From Cylindrotheca closterium (Eukaryota; Bacillariophyta; Bacillariophyceae; Bacillariales; Bacillariaceae): a DNA stretch of 64,000 nucleotides. The DNA lies in assembly GCA_933822405.4 (NCBI GenBank), contig CAKOGP040001825.1:62001-126000 (forward strand), read 5' to 3'. The translations under genes and the position numbers were made by a program. Shown in pieces: positions 29,812 to 39,870 of this stretch (positions within the stretch are counted from its first letter, which is position 1; each line of letters starts with the position of its first letter). The notes below the pieces were generated by a model that had not been told where the DNA came from, made no database searches, and saw only the letters and a list, made by a program, of their open reading frames with translations.

Positions 29812-29859
29812 TAAAATGGTTTGGAAGTTGATAAAAGTTACAACTATTTGGCAACTGCA

Positions 29860-29946
29860 TTCATCTTCTATCTTATCCCTCTGTTCCTCCAATGATATTT
29901 TTAATCGTACCAAGGCCAAGAAGAAGGTTGGACTCGAAATTGTGTA
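29860..29946 (+). repeat. Decayed partial copy of the elongase 3' end
   Basis: TCTTATCCCTCTGTTCCTCC and CCAAGGCCAAGAAGAAGGTT resemble the last codons of the elongase (CTTTTCCTTCTGTTTCTCC ... ATGAAGCCCAAGAAGAAGAA at about 29744-29800). The order and spacing are kept but the frame is broken. It looks like a small tandem duplication within the 3' region. Confidence 0.45.
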
Positions 29947-30078
29947 ACAAATTGTTTTTGTCGTCACATCACCCCAAGGATTACGAGGAGTAGCATTGCT
30001 CGATCTCCGTACAACAGAATTTAAAGGAAGGTGCCATTCGTTTTAGCATTATGCAACTAGCTACATTGACTCGCCGAA

Positions 30079-30615
30079 TTATAGTGAGGCGAACACTCGA
30101 GTGGTTTGGAGTTTCTTCTTTGCTTCAATTGTGAGGTCCGCACCAACTGCAGCAGTTGCCGAAGTCAACGCGTTGAGCAGAAAGAATGCAAGAAGAGGAC
30201 TCAAATCCAAACCAAAGATTGGTGGAATGATGTTTCGGAATAGATTCAAATATGGGTCTGTGATTTGGTAAATCGGCTGAAGAATGCCAACACTCTGTGC
30301 TTGAGGAAACCAAGACAAGAGGATGCGACCAGTGATGACAATATTGTAGATGCTGAGGAAGTTCTGGAACCCACCAACGAAGACTTGTTCGGCAATTCCA
30401 TAACCTGGAATAGCTACTGCGGCTCCATTTGTGGAGTACGCACGACGCATTCTGGCAACTTGCTTGTACGAGGAATTGTCTCTGGGAAGTGTCTTCGAGA
30501 ACTTTGAGAATCGTGCTGCCGATCCTCTTGCCTCATATGGTAAGAAGACGGACGCAGAAGCAAGGCCACTGAATGCCAAGGCAAATAGGCTGATGAGAAG
30601 GGTTCTGGACATCAT
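30079..30615 (-). CDS. YggT/CCB3-family plastid membrane protein
   Basis: 178 residues with a signal peptide (MSRTLLISLFALAFSGLASA). The YGGT domain covers about 95-165: FLSIYNIVITGRILLSWFPQ, then QITDPYLNLFRNIIPP and DLSPLLAFFLLNAL. In cyanobacteria and plastids this two-span family includes YlmG, linked to nucleoid or division organisation, and CCB3, which helps attach heme ci to cytochrome b6. Which subfamily applies cannot be decided here. It is divergent from the MenE-like gene, with 144 bp between the chosen starts. An opposite-strand frame is a shadow. Confidence 0.88.
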   Translation of the reverse strand: MMSRTLLISLFALAFSGLASASVFLPYEARGSAARFSKFSKTLPRDNSSYKQVARMRRAYSTNGAAVAIPGYGIAEQVFVGGFQNFLSIYNIVITGRILLSWFPQAQSVGILQPIYQITDPYLNLFRNIIPPIFGLDLSPLLAFFLLNALTSATAAVGADLTIEAKKKLQTTRVFASL

Positions 30616-30759
30616 CGTTGAATGAATCTTTTGTAGACCGACTGTTGGATCGGTTCTGTTGCATTTGGTTGGTTTGGTTGACGACGCACTGACGTGTTCA
30701 AAATCTTTTGCCCAGACACATACGGTAGCACAAAAGAACGCATCACTGCTTCTTCTACA

Positions 30760-32442
30760 ATGACATCGATATCAGACGTTGTCCAAGAAAAGAGTCAAAC
30801 TTTCGCGAAATCTATATGCTGTGTGCTCGAGACTGACGAGGGGCATGATTTATATATGTCCTACAAGTCCATGTGGCATTGCGTCTTGAGATATAGGCAA
30901 TGGATCTCACAAGCCGTAAAGTCTCTCATGGTCGATGAACAGAACACAGATGTTGTGGTCGCATTAATCTGTTCAAACTCGATCGAGATGCTAATATCTA
31001 TGCTGGCATGCATTAGAATGGATGGTCCAGCTCCATTGCTCGCCCTCCTCAATACGCGATGGACTGCTTCCGAGATGTCAGGTGCACTTGAGAGCGAAGA
31101 TAGAAATTCACAAACAATCGTAATTGCTGGGCCAGGGTTTGAATCAATAGCAAAGGAGGTTGCATCGATGCTTGGGCATCGAGCTTTTCCCCTCTTACTT
31201 CCAATCGTTTCGAGTGGCTTTCTAGAGCACGAGTTTGCGAATGAAGTGAGACATTCAAGACAACAATCATCATTTCCAGCCGAAGACTATGCGACCCAGT
31301 TTTCCTTTTCTGACAAGGATGCACTGATAATATTCACCTCTGGTACCACTGGTGGTTCGAAGGGAGTAAGACTGAGCCACCGTGCAATTGTTGTTCAGTC
31401 ATTCGCAAAGCTTGGTGATCCTTGCAACTATTCTCAAGAAACCACGATGCTTGCGTCCACCGTTCCATTGTTTCACATTGGTGGGATAAGTAGCTGCTTT
31501 TCGGTTCTTTTCGCTGGCGGAAAGCTCGTATTCCCACGTTTAACAATGCGTAGTGCTTTCAATGTCAATGCCACTCGACGATCCCTCATGAATTCACAGG
31601 CACCTGCAAACACATTGGTTGTTGTTCCTGCAATGTTGGTCTCGATATTGCAGCATTCAGACCCACCACAAAGTTTTCCACATGTTAGACTAATCTTGAT
31701 TGGAGGTCAATCTGCTCCAAATCGAATGATAGCTCAGCTCGAAGAGACATTTCCTAATGCCTCGATCATTCAAACCTACGCGTGTACTGAAGCAGCTTCA
31801 TCTCTAACCTTTCTTCAGATCAAACAGTCGGGAAAGAAAGCTCTGCCCTCCAAAAAAAATGAGAATCAAGAACTGAACGGCGATTGTGTCGGGGTACCTC
31901 CACCTCACGTTTCAATCCGGCTGTACAATACCTCAGAAAGAGCAAAAAAAATAATCAATCTACCGTACCAAGTGGGTGTGATTGCGACTCTGGGTCCACA
32001 CGTAATGAATGGATACTGGAATCGAGGAAAGCAACAAAAGAACCTTGAGGGCTGGTTGTTGACCAGCGACTTGGGGTTTTACGACAACCAAGGTCGACTA
32101 TATTTCAGTGGTAGACTGAAGGATATTATTCGTTCTGGCGGCGAAACAGTATTAGCGAACGAAGTAGAGCGGATACTCTTGAAGCATTCCTCGATTTCGG
32201 AATGTGCTGTCTTTCCTTGTCAGGACGAAAAGTTTGGCGAGGCGGTTGCTTGTGCTTTGGTTACAAGCAGCCCTATGAAGCTTGAAGAGATCCGTGACTG
32301 GTGCAGTGAAGGAGGACTTGCAACTTATAAGCGCCCAAGATACTTGTTTCTCCTGCGTGCTTTGCCGAGAAACTCTTCTGGAAAGATCCTCAAGAATAAG
32401 CTGGTAGCCCGATACGGGAGAATACGACCTAGTAAACTGTAG
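30760..32442 (+). CDS. menE: MenE/AAE14-type o-succinylbenzoate-CoA ligase
   Basis: 560 residues from the ATG at 30760; an in-frame ATG at 30694 would add 22 residues that look like leader sequence. It is an AMP-forming acyl-CoA ligase: P-loop FTSGTTGGSKGV, the A5-like YACTEAAS, TSDLGFYDNQGRLYFSGRLK and the catalytic Lys in PRNSSGKILKNKL. LSHRAIVVQSFAKLG, PLFHIGGISS and VVVPAMLVSIL are close to plant AAE14, which activates o-succinylbenzoate in phylloquinone synthesis. That reaction should occur in the plastid or peroxisome; no clear targeting peptide is seen. A different aryl- or acyl-CoA ligase is possible but less likely. Confidence 0.85.
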   Translation: MTSISDVVQEKSQTFAKSICCVLETDEGHDLYMSYKSMWHCVLRYRQWISQAVKSLMVDEQNTDVVVALICSNSIEMLISMLACIRMDGPAPLLALLNTRWTASEMSGALESEDRNSQTIVIAGPGFESIAKEVASMLGHRAFPLLLPIVSSGFLEHEFANEVRHSRQQSSFPAEDYATQFSFSDKDALIIFTSGTTGGSKGVRLSHRAIVVQSFAKLGDPCNYSQETTMLASTVPLFHIGGISSCFSVLFAGGKLVFPRLTMRSAFNVNATRRSLMNSQAPANTLVVVPAMLVSILQHSDPPQSFPHVRLILIGGQSAPNRMIAQLEETFPNASIIQTYACTEAASSLTFLQIKQSGKKALPSKKNENQELNGDCVGVPPPHVSIRLYNTSERAKKIINLPYQVGVIATLGPHVMNGYWNRGKQQKNLEGWLLTSDLGFYDNQGRLYFSGRLKDIIRSGGETVLANEVERILLKHSSISECAVFPCQDEKFGEAVACALVTSSPMKLEEIRDWCSEGGLATYKRPRYLFLLRALPRNSSGKILKNKLVARYGRIRPSKL

Positions 32443-32500
32443 ACAGCCCAAGAAAACTCTATATATGTGAAGTCTACATAATTGGAAACTTGTCGAAGCA

Positions 32501-33676
32501 CTAGCGTTTTGCTTTACCCATGCCCTTTGATGCGCGTTTTTGTAGTTTCTTGACTCGCTTGTCAACTTTCTTCTCTAAAGCTGCACGTTTACTAACGCCG
32601 GTTCCCTTGTTCACTACTCCTGCTTTCTTTTGTCCGCGCTTTCGCTTGTTGATCTCGGAAGCTTCCTTTTGCTGCTTTGAAAGTAGTCTTCTGAAAGCTC
32701 CCACTGTCACCTTCTCCTTCTCTTCTGCCTTCTTTTTGTTTGCGATGGTCGGTTCGCCCTTCCTTCCCTTCAATCGCTTTCCACAAACTAGGACTCGCAG
32801 CTGCTTTTTCATGTAGACAGTGTCATGTAACTTTAAAGCAGCTGGAATCATGTTCTTTTCTCGGAACAAGACGTAGCCAAACCCTTTACATTGATGAGTG
32901 TCCTTGTCTCTAATGATTCGCGCAGCAACCACATCACCCATATCTAGGGCACATCCCTTAACAAAGTGATCTTGCAACGAAGACTCTTCGGCACCATATG
33001 GCAGGTTGCCAATGAACACACTACGTGAAGGATCAATGGTTGGGGATGCTCTATCGACTCGAATGCGCCGGCCTCCAATTTTTTTATTGTTGATTTCAAG
33101 CGCCTTTTCTACAGATTCGATTGTCTTGAATACAACATAGCCCGTGACGGTATCCTTGAGAGTTTCATCGACCTGGTTGGTATTGGCGCAAACCTTTCTC
33201 ATAAGATTTTGGTCACCAGCACGTTCTTGTGGCAGTTTGATTCCCTTGACAGGAATCGACCGTATTCTGGTGCTAGCAATAGGCCCGCAATCTTTGAATA
33301 GCGCACTCAATGACTTGCGAGTAGTAGTGGCAAGAGGTAGATTTCCGACAAAGATTGTCCTATCCTTGTTCTTTTCAGTTTCTTCGTCCTCCATTTCCTC
33401 CTTCCCATCAGCTGCTTTGGTGCCATCTTTTTCAGTGGTCTCGCCATCGCCATCAGTACCTTCGATTTGGTCCTTATCCTTCTTGCGAGGCTTTCTCTTC
33501 CTTTTCGATTCGGGTTCGACGCCATCATTCAATTTGCGTTTTGCATTGATGGTTGAAACAGGTTCATGGTTTGGGCGGTCAGGCAATTCAGCTTTGTTTT
33601 GAAATAAATTGGAAAGCTCTCCCTTGTCTTTTTTGGACTTGGAATCGTCGCCAAAGATGGATCCGAGCAACGACAT
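32501..33676 (-). CDS. RBM34/Nop12-like nucleolar RNA-binding protein
   Basis: 391 residues, one exon. Acidic/basic N-terminus, then two RRM domains. RRM1 begins RTIFVGNLPLATTTRKSLSA and ends GYVVFKTIESVEKAL; it contains a long insert typical of Nop12/RBM34. RRM2 has SVFIGNLPYGAEESSL and CKGFGYVLFREKN. The C-terminal 90 residues are Lys/Arg-rich (ending KLQKRASKGMGKAKR), a nucleolar-type tail. Yeast Nop12 acts in pre-25S rRNA processing. The gene converges on the MenE-like gene (58 bp apart). Its start is 34 bp from a TACCGGTA/GTACTGTAC palindrome cluster. Confidence 0.9.
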   Translation of the reverse strand: MSLLGSIFGDDSKSKKDKGELSNLFQNKAELPDRPNHEPVSTINAKRKLNDGVEPESKRKRKPRKKDKDQIEGTDGDGETTEKDGTKAADGKEEMEDEETEKNKDRTIFVGNLPLATTTRKSLSALFKDCGPIASTRIRSIPVKGIKLPQERAGDQNLMRKVCANTNQVDETLKDTVTGYVVFKTIESVEKALEINNKKIGGRRIRVDRASPTIDPSRSVFIGNLPYGAEESSLQDHFVKGCALDMGDVVAARIIRDKDTHQCKGFGYVLFREKNMIPAALKLHDTVYMKKQLRVLVCGKRLKGRKGEPTIANKKKAEEKEKVTVGAFRRLLSKQQKEASEINKRKRGQKKAGVVNKGTGVSKRAALEKKVDKRVKKLQKRASKGMGKAKR

Positions 33677-34176
33677 GGTGCAGATTCTTTTTTGTTGTGA
33701 CAGAATTGGCTACCGGTATGGTACTGTACAGTGTACCAGATCATGATTTTGACTGGCTATGGAGAAACGGCTACACCAGTACTTTGGGATTGCCAAATAA
33801 TTTTCATCCGTTCAACAACTACGAGAAAAGGCACGTCCGTCGTATGAAAATTCCGAATTCCCGAATGAAAATGCGTCGAGCTGACCAATCATATGCTTTC
33901 AAAGACTCCAAAGTTCTGGAGAACTTTGTGAATTCTGAACAATTATAATTGATGATTGATGATTCGTGCAGTTGCTCTCCACGTAAGTGCAGTACTAAAG
34001 CCATGATCATCGGGGGAATAATTAGGGGAATCTCACTTTCAAACAGTCTTTCAGAACTACGATCACCAAAAAGTTCCGACTCCGAACGCGTTCCTTTTTT
34101 TTCAAGAAGAACTGCTTCGTGTTATCATAAATTTCAACAGAGACAGTCTCAACACTCTATGTTATACAAATCCACA
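33677..34176. promoter_or_regulatory. Divergent promoter with palindrome cluster
   Basis: 500 bp between divergent genes. TACCGGTATGG at 33711-33721 runs into GGTACTGTACAGTGTACC (33720-33737), which includes the perfect palindrome ACTGTACAGT. An open frame from 33949 leads into the next gene but lacks protein character before 34177. Nothing else seen. Confidence 0.5.
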
Positions 34177-35091
34177 ATGGCATCAAGATCAAGATCAAAC
34201 ATGTGCGCTACTGCTATGTTGTTGCTCTCCCTATCATCATCATCATCGGCCTTTCATTCATCACGTCGGGAACCGTTTGCTATGCTTTATCGGAGGGATG
34301 TACGAGACACCAGTACTGACTTCTACAGAGAAAGCACCAGCAGTCATCCTAGACAAGCGCCAACAACTAGCCGCCTGCAATATAGCGACGGCAATGAAGA
34401 AGATTCATCATCAACAAGAGAACCCGTTTGGTGGAATGGATTGTTCACTCCACAATCTGATACTATCAACGAGCAAGACTCCGTTGACAAATACTTGGAA
34501 TTCCTTCACAAGAGATATGATCGTTTGCACGAAGAGAAGGAGGAAGAGAATCCATTGTCTGCCATGAACTGGCTATTACAAGGCTCACCAAAAGGAGAAG
34601 TTCTGGCTTCGAAGCAGCAAAAGGAGGATGCCCTGTATGTCCTTGGTGTTGCAGGGTTAGCCAGCCAAAAGCTTCTTCAAAAACATCCCCAACTCGTGGA
34701 TGCAAAACAAGACTCAGACATTAGAGTCATGAGTCGACCTCCAGCACCGATCGAAGCTCTTGATACTATTGTGACATCCGCTGAGGATGTCACGTTTGGG
34801 CACCTGGTGATAAAACGAGTATTGGTTCCTTTTGTAAAGGTCCTGTACTTTGTTCATCGCCAAAAGCAACTTTTTCTTGACGTGCAACTAAGCCGTGCCA
34901 AAGGGCATGCAACCAACCTGACTAAAAAGGTTGTTCGAAGTTTGATCTATGCACCTGTGAGGATCACTAAATCGATAATCGACTTTGGCGGAGGCAGAGC
35001 CAGTATTGGTTCAACGCTGGCACTTGCATCTGCAATGTTTGTTTTGTTGCGTCCTCTACTGCAAGGGCTACTGTCGGAAGGAACTGTTTAA
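34177..35091 (+). CDS. Plastid-targeted hypothetical protein with C-terminal membrane segment
   Basis: 304 residues from the ATG at 34177, chosen because it begins a signal peptide (CATAMLLLSLSSSSSAF) ending SSAFHSS, an ASAFAP-like plastid motif; the upstream in-frame ATGs would bury it. A Ser/Glu-rich linker follows, then a mostly helical body (EFLHKRYDRLHEEKEEENPL and onward) and a hydrophobic segment near the end (GSTLALASAMFVLLRPLLQG). I recognise no family. It is probably a thylakoid or envelope protein, which is inference from the leader and the single span. Confidence 0.75.
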   Translation: MASRSRSNMCATAMLLLSLSSSSSAFHSSRREPFAMLYRRDVRDTSTDFYRESTSSHPRQAPTTSRLQYSDGNEEDSSSTREPVWWNGLFTPQSDTINEQDSVDKYLEFLHKRYDRLHEEKEEENPLSAMNWLLQGSPKGEVLASKQQKEDALYVLGVAGLASQKLLQKHPQLVDAKQDSDIRVMSRPPAPIEALDTIVTSAEDVTFGHLVIKRVLVPFVKVLYFVHRQKQLFLDVQLSRAKGHATNLTKKVVRSLIYAPVRITKSIIDFGGGRASIGSTLALASAMFVLLRPLLQGLLSEGTV

Positions 35092-35568
35092 AATGGAATT
35101 TTTAAACTTTGGAGCTTGCCTGGAGGCAATACGAGACGAACACTAGAGTATGTACCGGTGCCGTACCAGGGACCGAATGGTGATAGAAACCTGTTGAAAT
35201 TAGTAGAAATCAAAATATTTTTCAAATAATAAACTATAAAATGAGAATCAGAAATCGTACAAGTGCGTCTCCCTGTCTCGCTGTAGAATGGACCTACATT
35301 CAGTACACTATACAGTATCATCTAATGCTGTCTTGCGGGCCCCAAGTTGGGGGCAGTCATTTGCCAGCCAGGGTGGTGTCACTTGGCGATCTACAGTACT
35401 GCCTACCATACGTGGTACCTGGTAGTCTTCCCACGTACACTGTTGGCTCGCACGTCTGGTAGTCGCACGTAGTCGAGCAAAAAAAACCACCACAAATTGA
35501 TTCAGTCGATCAAACCAAAACCAAAAAGTTGACATGACATCGATTGAAATAAAAATCCCAATGATGAA
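35092..35568. promoter_or_regulatory. Spacer with three GTAC-type motifs
   Basis: 477 bp between two plus-strand genes. GTAC-type words occur at 35152-35168 (TACCGGTGCCGTACC), 35301-35319 (AGTACACTATACAGTAT) and 35391-35425 (TACAGTACTGCCTACCATAC, then GTGGTACCTGGTAG). No gene seen. Confidence 0.5.
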
Positions 35569-37233
35569 ATGGAAAACGATTCCAGAAAACGAGCTCGAGC
35601 TGCTTCCCCTCTACACGACGTCACTGTCTGCTTAAGTGGTTTGACACATGATGTGAAGAAGCAAATACATGATATGGTTGAATCTCTTGGTGGGAGGTAG
35701 GACTACTATTATTGTTCCTGTTATTGATAGATTTCAATTCTCAGGATATAATTCTTGACAAACTATTTTACCAGGTACACACGGGAGTTCAACATCGATA
35801 CGAATACTCACTTGATCGCAAATGTTGCACAAGGGGCGAAATACGACCTTGCCAAGTCACATTCTCACATTCATGTTGTGAAGCCATCGTGGCTCCTTGC
35901 TTGTTCCAAAGAAGGAAGCCGGGTCGAGGAGACGGCTCACCTATTGGATTCTGAAGTCAAACAAAACGACAAAATCGAAGTCGATAACAGTTCGCTTGCT
36001 CTTCGAGCTGAGCTGCTGCTAAATGACAGGAAAATGCTATGTTCAGTTTTCAAGAACTGCCGCTTTTATCTTTTGGGGTTTGAAGGACACAGCGGTTTTA
36101 AGAGGGCTCTGGGAAAGCTCATTCGTCGGGGAATGGTGAGTAAAGTGAATGGCTCATGTCGCTTACAAAATTTCTGCTCACTCACCATGTCGTACTTCAT
36201 AGGGGATGATTTATTGGGAGTTGAATGAAGAGATCACCACGTTGGTTCTTCACAAAAGCTGTGACGCATCGCTGAGGTAAATATTTTCGTGTCGACTATT
36301 TTGATCCTTTTAAAAAATGTACCTTATAAAAACGAAAATAGAAAGGCTGCAAAAACCGTGACAGAATGCCATATGAATCTGCCGTCAGCTGTTTCTCCTG
36401 CCTGGGTTATAGACTCGTATAAGGCGGGAACAAATCTTTGCACAAGTCAGTATCCACCCACAGAACCGGTCCAAAGCACTGAAATTGTTACTCCTAATTC
36501 TTCCAAACCATCCAGAAAGCTGTTTCAAAAGATGAATTCCAATTCGACGATATTCAAAGGTTGCCTGTTTTCTCTCTCGCGAGTCGCACCTCCTCAGTGG
36601 GCCGTTGACTTTGAATCGAAGGAGCAAGAAGCTTTGATAAAATCGCATGGGGGCCAAATTCTATCTCTAAAATTGCTGGATGCCATTCGCGTTGATGCTG
36701 GATCTGGAGGAATTCGACGAAAATGCTACGTTGTGTGTTGGGGTGGAAGGCCTCAAATGCATTTGAATCCTTTTTTGTCGGAGCTCCAAAGAAAGGACTT
36801 ATGCACATTGATTGAGGTCACTCCAATGTGGTTAAAGGCCTGTGTCGTGGCACAGAAAAGAATTGCCACTGATACTTTGGCATTAGCTCTTGCTCCAAAA
36901 CCATGGCCATTGCGTAGACTTGACTCTTCCATCTCAATTGTGCTGAGTGGTTTTACCAGCACACAAAAACTTGCGGTAACGAAATTGATTGAAGCTGTTG
37001 GAGGTCGGATTACTGGTGATATGACAAAGTCAAACACACACTTGATCTGTCACGAAGGATCGTCTAGCCCGAAAGTAGTTAAGGCATCTCAGTGGGGTAT
37101 CCATATTGTCACGCTTGAATGGCTGGAACATGTCATCGAGCATGGATTGGGTGGCAAACAGAAATGCAAAGGGGGCTGCGAATCCCGTTTCTCCTTTACT
37201 TCATCGATGACGCGAGGCTTTGAAATTGAATAG
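35569..37233 (+). CDS. Multi-BRCT protein, TopBP1/Dpb11-like
   Basis: Four exons (35569-35696, 35775-36135, 36203-36276, 36342-37233) give 484 residues. BRCT 1 is split by the first intron (VTVCLSGLTHDVKKQIHDMV, ESLGG|RYTREFNIDTNTHLI, KPSWLLACSKEG). BRCT 2 spans exons 2-4 (CRFYLLGFEG ... SPAWVIDSYKAG). A third, less regular BRCT lies at about 275-380 (IFKGCLFSLSRVAPPQWAVD ... TPMWLKACV). BRCT 4 is near the C-terminus (SIVLSGFTSTQKLAVTKLIE, SNTHLICHEG, VTLEWLEHVIEHG). Repeated BRCT domains bind phosphoproteins in replication initiation and DNA-damage checkpoints. The Dpb11/TopBP1 name rests on domain count only. Confidence 0.85.
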
Positions 37234-37388
37234 ACAGTACTGAGGGTTTTTAATAAAGTGTAGTGGATAAGAGGTATAATATCAGGTTTCTGCACTTCCT
37301 TTTGGTAGATTTACTCGTAGAGACTTTCAGAGACAGCGCAGTGGTGAAGTGGAGAGGCATTGCAGCCCGATGGATAAGGTTCACTTCG

Positions 37389-37745
37389 TTACCTTCCCGC
37401 CTTGCTAGCTTCTTCTTTTAGCTTTTCCAGTTGCATTTCCTGTTCCTCTGATAATTCTATGTCTGGTGATAAATGCTGCCCAAAGCTTGCTGTTATTTCT
37501 TTCTCCCCCAACGAGAGAGAAGACTCCTTTATCCGTGCGGTCTGTTGCACCTGATTCAAATACTCTTCCCATGCAGTGAAGAACGCGTCCAGCTGTACAG
37601 TTTTTTCGACAGTCTTGTGCAACTTGAATTCTGATTTTACGTAGGCATCTCCAAGAGAGCGCATTTCCGCTGGAAGATTGTCCTTGTGGGCTCTCAAGAT
37701 CGCCCTGTACAAGGACAATGCTGCTCCCCTGCCTCTTGTTGCCAT
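37389..37745 (-). CDS. SDHAF3: SDHAF3/ACN9-type succinate dehydrogenase assembly factor
   Basis: 118 residues from the Met in MATRGRG (37745); an upstream Met would add five. The LYR motif appears in LSLYRAILRAHKDNLPAEMR, followed by LGDAYVKSEFKLHKTVE and FFTAWEEYLNQVQ, the standard ACN9 signature. The family protects or inserts iron-sulfur clusters into the SDH iron-sulfur subunit in the mitochondrial matrix. The C-terminus is acidic and helical (SEEQEMQLEKLKEEASK). It converges on the BRCT gene with 155 bp between stops. Confidence 0.93.
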   Translation of the reverse strand: MATRGRGAALSLYRAILRAHKDNLPAEMRSLGDAYVKSEFKLHKTVEKTVQLDAFFTAWEEYLNQVQQTARIKESSLSLGEKEITASFGQHLSPDIELSEEQEMQLEKLKEEASKAGR

Positions 37746-37760
37746 TTTGATTAGGTACAC

Positions 37761-38238
37761 TTCTTTTGTGACTCACAGCATCATCATCATCCCGTTTGTG
37801 TTTTCTCTACGCGCATCTATCGCGCAAGAGAAATGGAAACAGCTCTGCCGGTACCCTGTGCGACACATGATACCCAGAACTGGTACTGGTACCAGGGTAC
37901 CTTGTTTTGAGACATGATATCAATTTAAGTTTGCACTTTAGACGACGCTCGAGCTACAGCTGTTCTGGCTTCCAACTACTGAAGGTGCTCGTAGCGTTGT
38001 AGGCAAGCTAGCAATGAACCCACAGGATTGGTCGTATTTCTGGGATACGACGACGACTCACGTAATCGACGAGCAACAAAATTGAGAAGATATTTCGACG
38101 AATCTATTCACTTTCGCATACACAACACATTTGCCGTTTCGGTTGAATAGGGTCTTCTTTACGATTTCCATAGCGTTGTTGATAGGCATCACGATAAACC
38201 CATGTGATAGTTAATACATTAGAGATACATTGGAAAAT
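37761..38238. promoter_or_regulatory. Spacer with GGTACC-rich cluster
   Basis: 478 bp between SDHAF3 and the mitochondrial carrier gene. The stretch 37848-37902 contains GCCGGTACCCTG and TGGTACTGGTACCAGGGTAC. Nothing else recognisable. Confidence 0.45.
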
Positions 38239-39214
38239 TTAGAGAGACTTCATTCCCATCATGCCTCGCAATTGCTCAAAGATGATCAGTTGCAGAGTTG
38301 TGGTTGGTGCGAATCGGGACCAGATAGGCATGAATCCGCGCCAGAAAGTAAGTGGACCTTCATTTTTAGCAATCTTGATCATACAGTCAACGGCATTGTT
38401 GTACATCTTAGAGTCGGAAGGTTGGTTCATTAGACGCGTTCGGACCATATCGAAAGGAGAGACAGTGCATGTCATGAAGAACCCAGCAGCGACGGCTGAC
38501 AAGAAAGTGGTTTGTGGCGCGTTTCTTGTCCATCCAGTTGATTCGACAACCAAACCCTTAGCTTGGTCGTAGCAAGCCATCTTTGTTCCGTTCAGGACCA
38601 TAGCACGTGCAATGTTCGAGTCAATACCACGGTAAAATCCTGCAATACCTTGCTTGGCAAGAAGTTCCTTCGCTGTTCCAACCATGGAAGGAACTTCCTT
38701 TCCAGAGGAAGCCATAAGCTTGGTCTTGAGAACATCAAAAGGGTTTCCGGCCACAGACCCAATGGCACCAGCGGCACTTCCTGCAGCGAACTTCTTGTAG
38801 AATGGAGCTCCAGCATCGTTAGCGCCGAAAATGACCTTCACAGGCTCGTAAAGACCAAGACGAAGAGACGTGTAAGATGCCTCACGAAGCCAGGCGGCAT
38901 TAACTCCCTTCCACAGGGCCAAAACGCCCTCTTCTCCAGTAATCTTAGAGACTGTTCCTCCCATACCGAGCTTTCCATATTCAGAAGAAATTTGAATACG
39001 AGTCTAAAGCGATGATGCAAGTTAGAAAAAAAGAAAAAGAAAAAAGAGATTTCGACGACGATAAAATAAACGACAAAGTGACCCTTACCTTGACGACGTC
39101 AATTGGGTGAATGAAAGAAACTGTGATGACAGCGGCTCCTCCAGCCATACCAACCTGTGTGAGGAGTCCTGGTGCTGCAGATGTAGCCATGGGAGATTGG
39201 GACTTGAGGCTCAT
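38239..39214 (-). CDS. Mitochondrial carrier family transporter
   Basis: Exons 39214-39089 and 39003-38239 (85-bp intron, GTCAAG|gtaagg ... tttag|ACTCGT) give 296 residues, the normal size. Three solute-carrier repeats are visible, each with a P-x-[DE]-x-x-[KR] signature: PIDVVKTRIQ (split by the intron), NPFDVLKTKLM and SPFDMVRTRLM. GF/W-R/K-G motifs such as LWKGVNAAWLREASY and FYRGIDSNIARAM support six membrane helices. The pattern is nearest to the dicarboxylate/2-oxoglutarate and uncoupling-protein branch, but substrate cannot be fixed by eye. Confidence 0.93.
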
Positions 39215-39870
39215 TGTGAATTTAGTTTTCTTGGTTTCAAATGAATTCTGACGTAAAAATTGTGAGAAGTGATGGGAACCGAAAAAAATCCGGTGTGCTT
39301 GGCGGAAGTAACGGCAAGACCTTGTTGCCGGACTTTTTTCAGCCAGTGGAGTTTCAATGAATCATTGGTACAAGTTGTACTAACTTTGACCACGTCAGCA
39401 CAGATTGAAATACGACTGTGTTTCTATTTACATACTTATTGGAAAGCCATCATTTTATTTAACGGAAATGAAAAAGGGCTGACGACATTTTAAAAAATGT
39501 TGGCAAAAAGGGGCCACGTCCTTCACCCAGTCACGCGAATCTCCAAGGTGCTTCCGAGATTTCTCCTACTGTATTTTCAAAATTCAAGTGGAGAAAACGA
39601 GAAGTTGGCGAAGAATGAAAGTGGCAGTGTCTTGATCAAGTTTTGTCGCTTCACAAGTGAGATGAATAATTTTATGAGGAAACCAAATTTTAGTATTTTA
39701 GCCATCGTAGTTAGCACTGACGGCTTGGATGAAGTCTTCATGTTCCCTTCACTAACAGGCGACCGAACGCTTCGGTCAACACGGAAGAATCTACAGAGTA
39801 CAAGTTCTGCACCGTGAACAAAATTTTACTCAATTACATGCACATTTATCCTACTTGAATAGTTGCAGCA
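39215..39870. other. Spacer between carrier and WAPL-like genes
   Basis: 656 bp. A 106-codon plus-strand frame at 39497-39817 is the longest, with no family resemblance and no supporting splice or codon pattern. Otherwise only promoter and 3' sequence; I see no GTAC palindrome cluster here. Confidence 0.45.

Noticed and set aside
37336..37385. tRNA-like string with an AGCGCAGTGGTGAAGTGG A-box look and GGTTCACTTC B-box look
   Set aside because: The acceptor and anticodon stems do not pair, and the segment lies in a short convergent spacer between two stop codons.
39497..39817. 106-codon plus-strand frame between carrier and WAPL-like genes
   Set aside because: No recognisable motif; a frame of this length is expected by chance in a 656-bp spacer.
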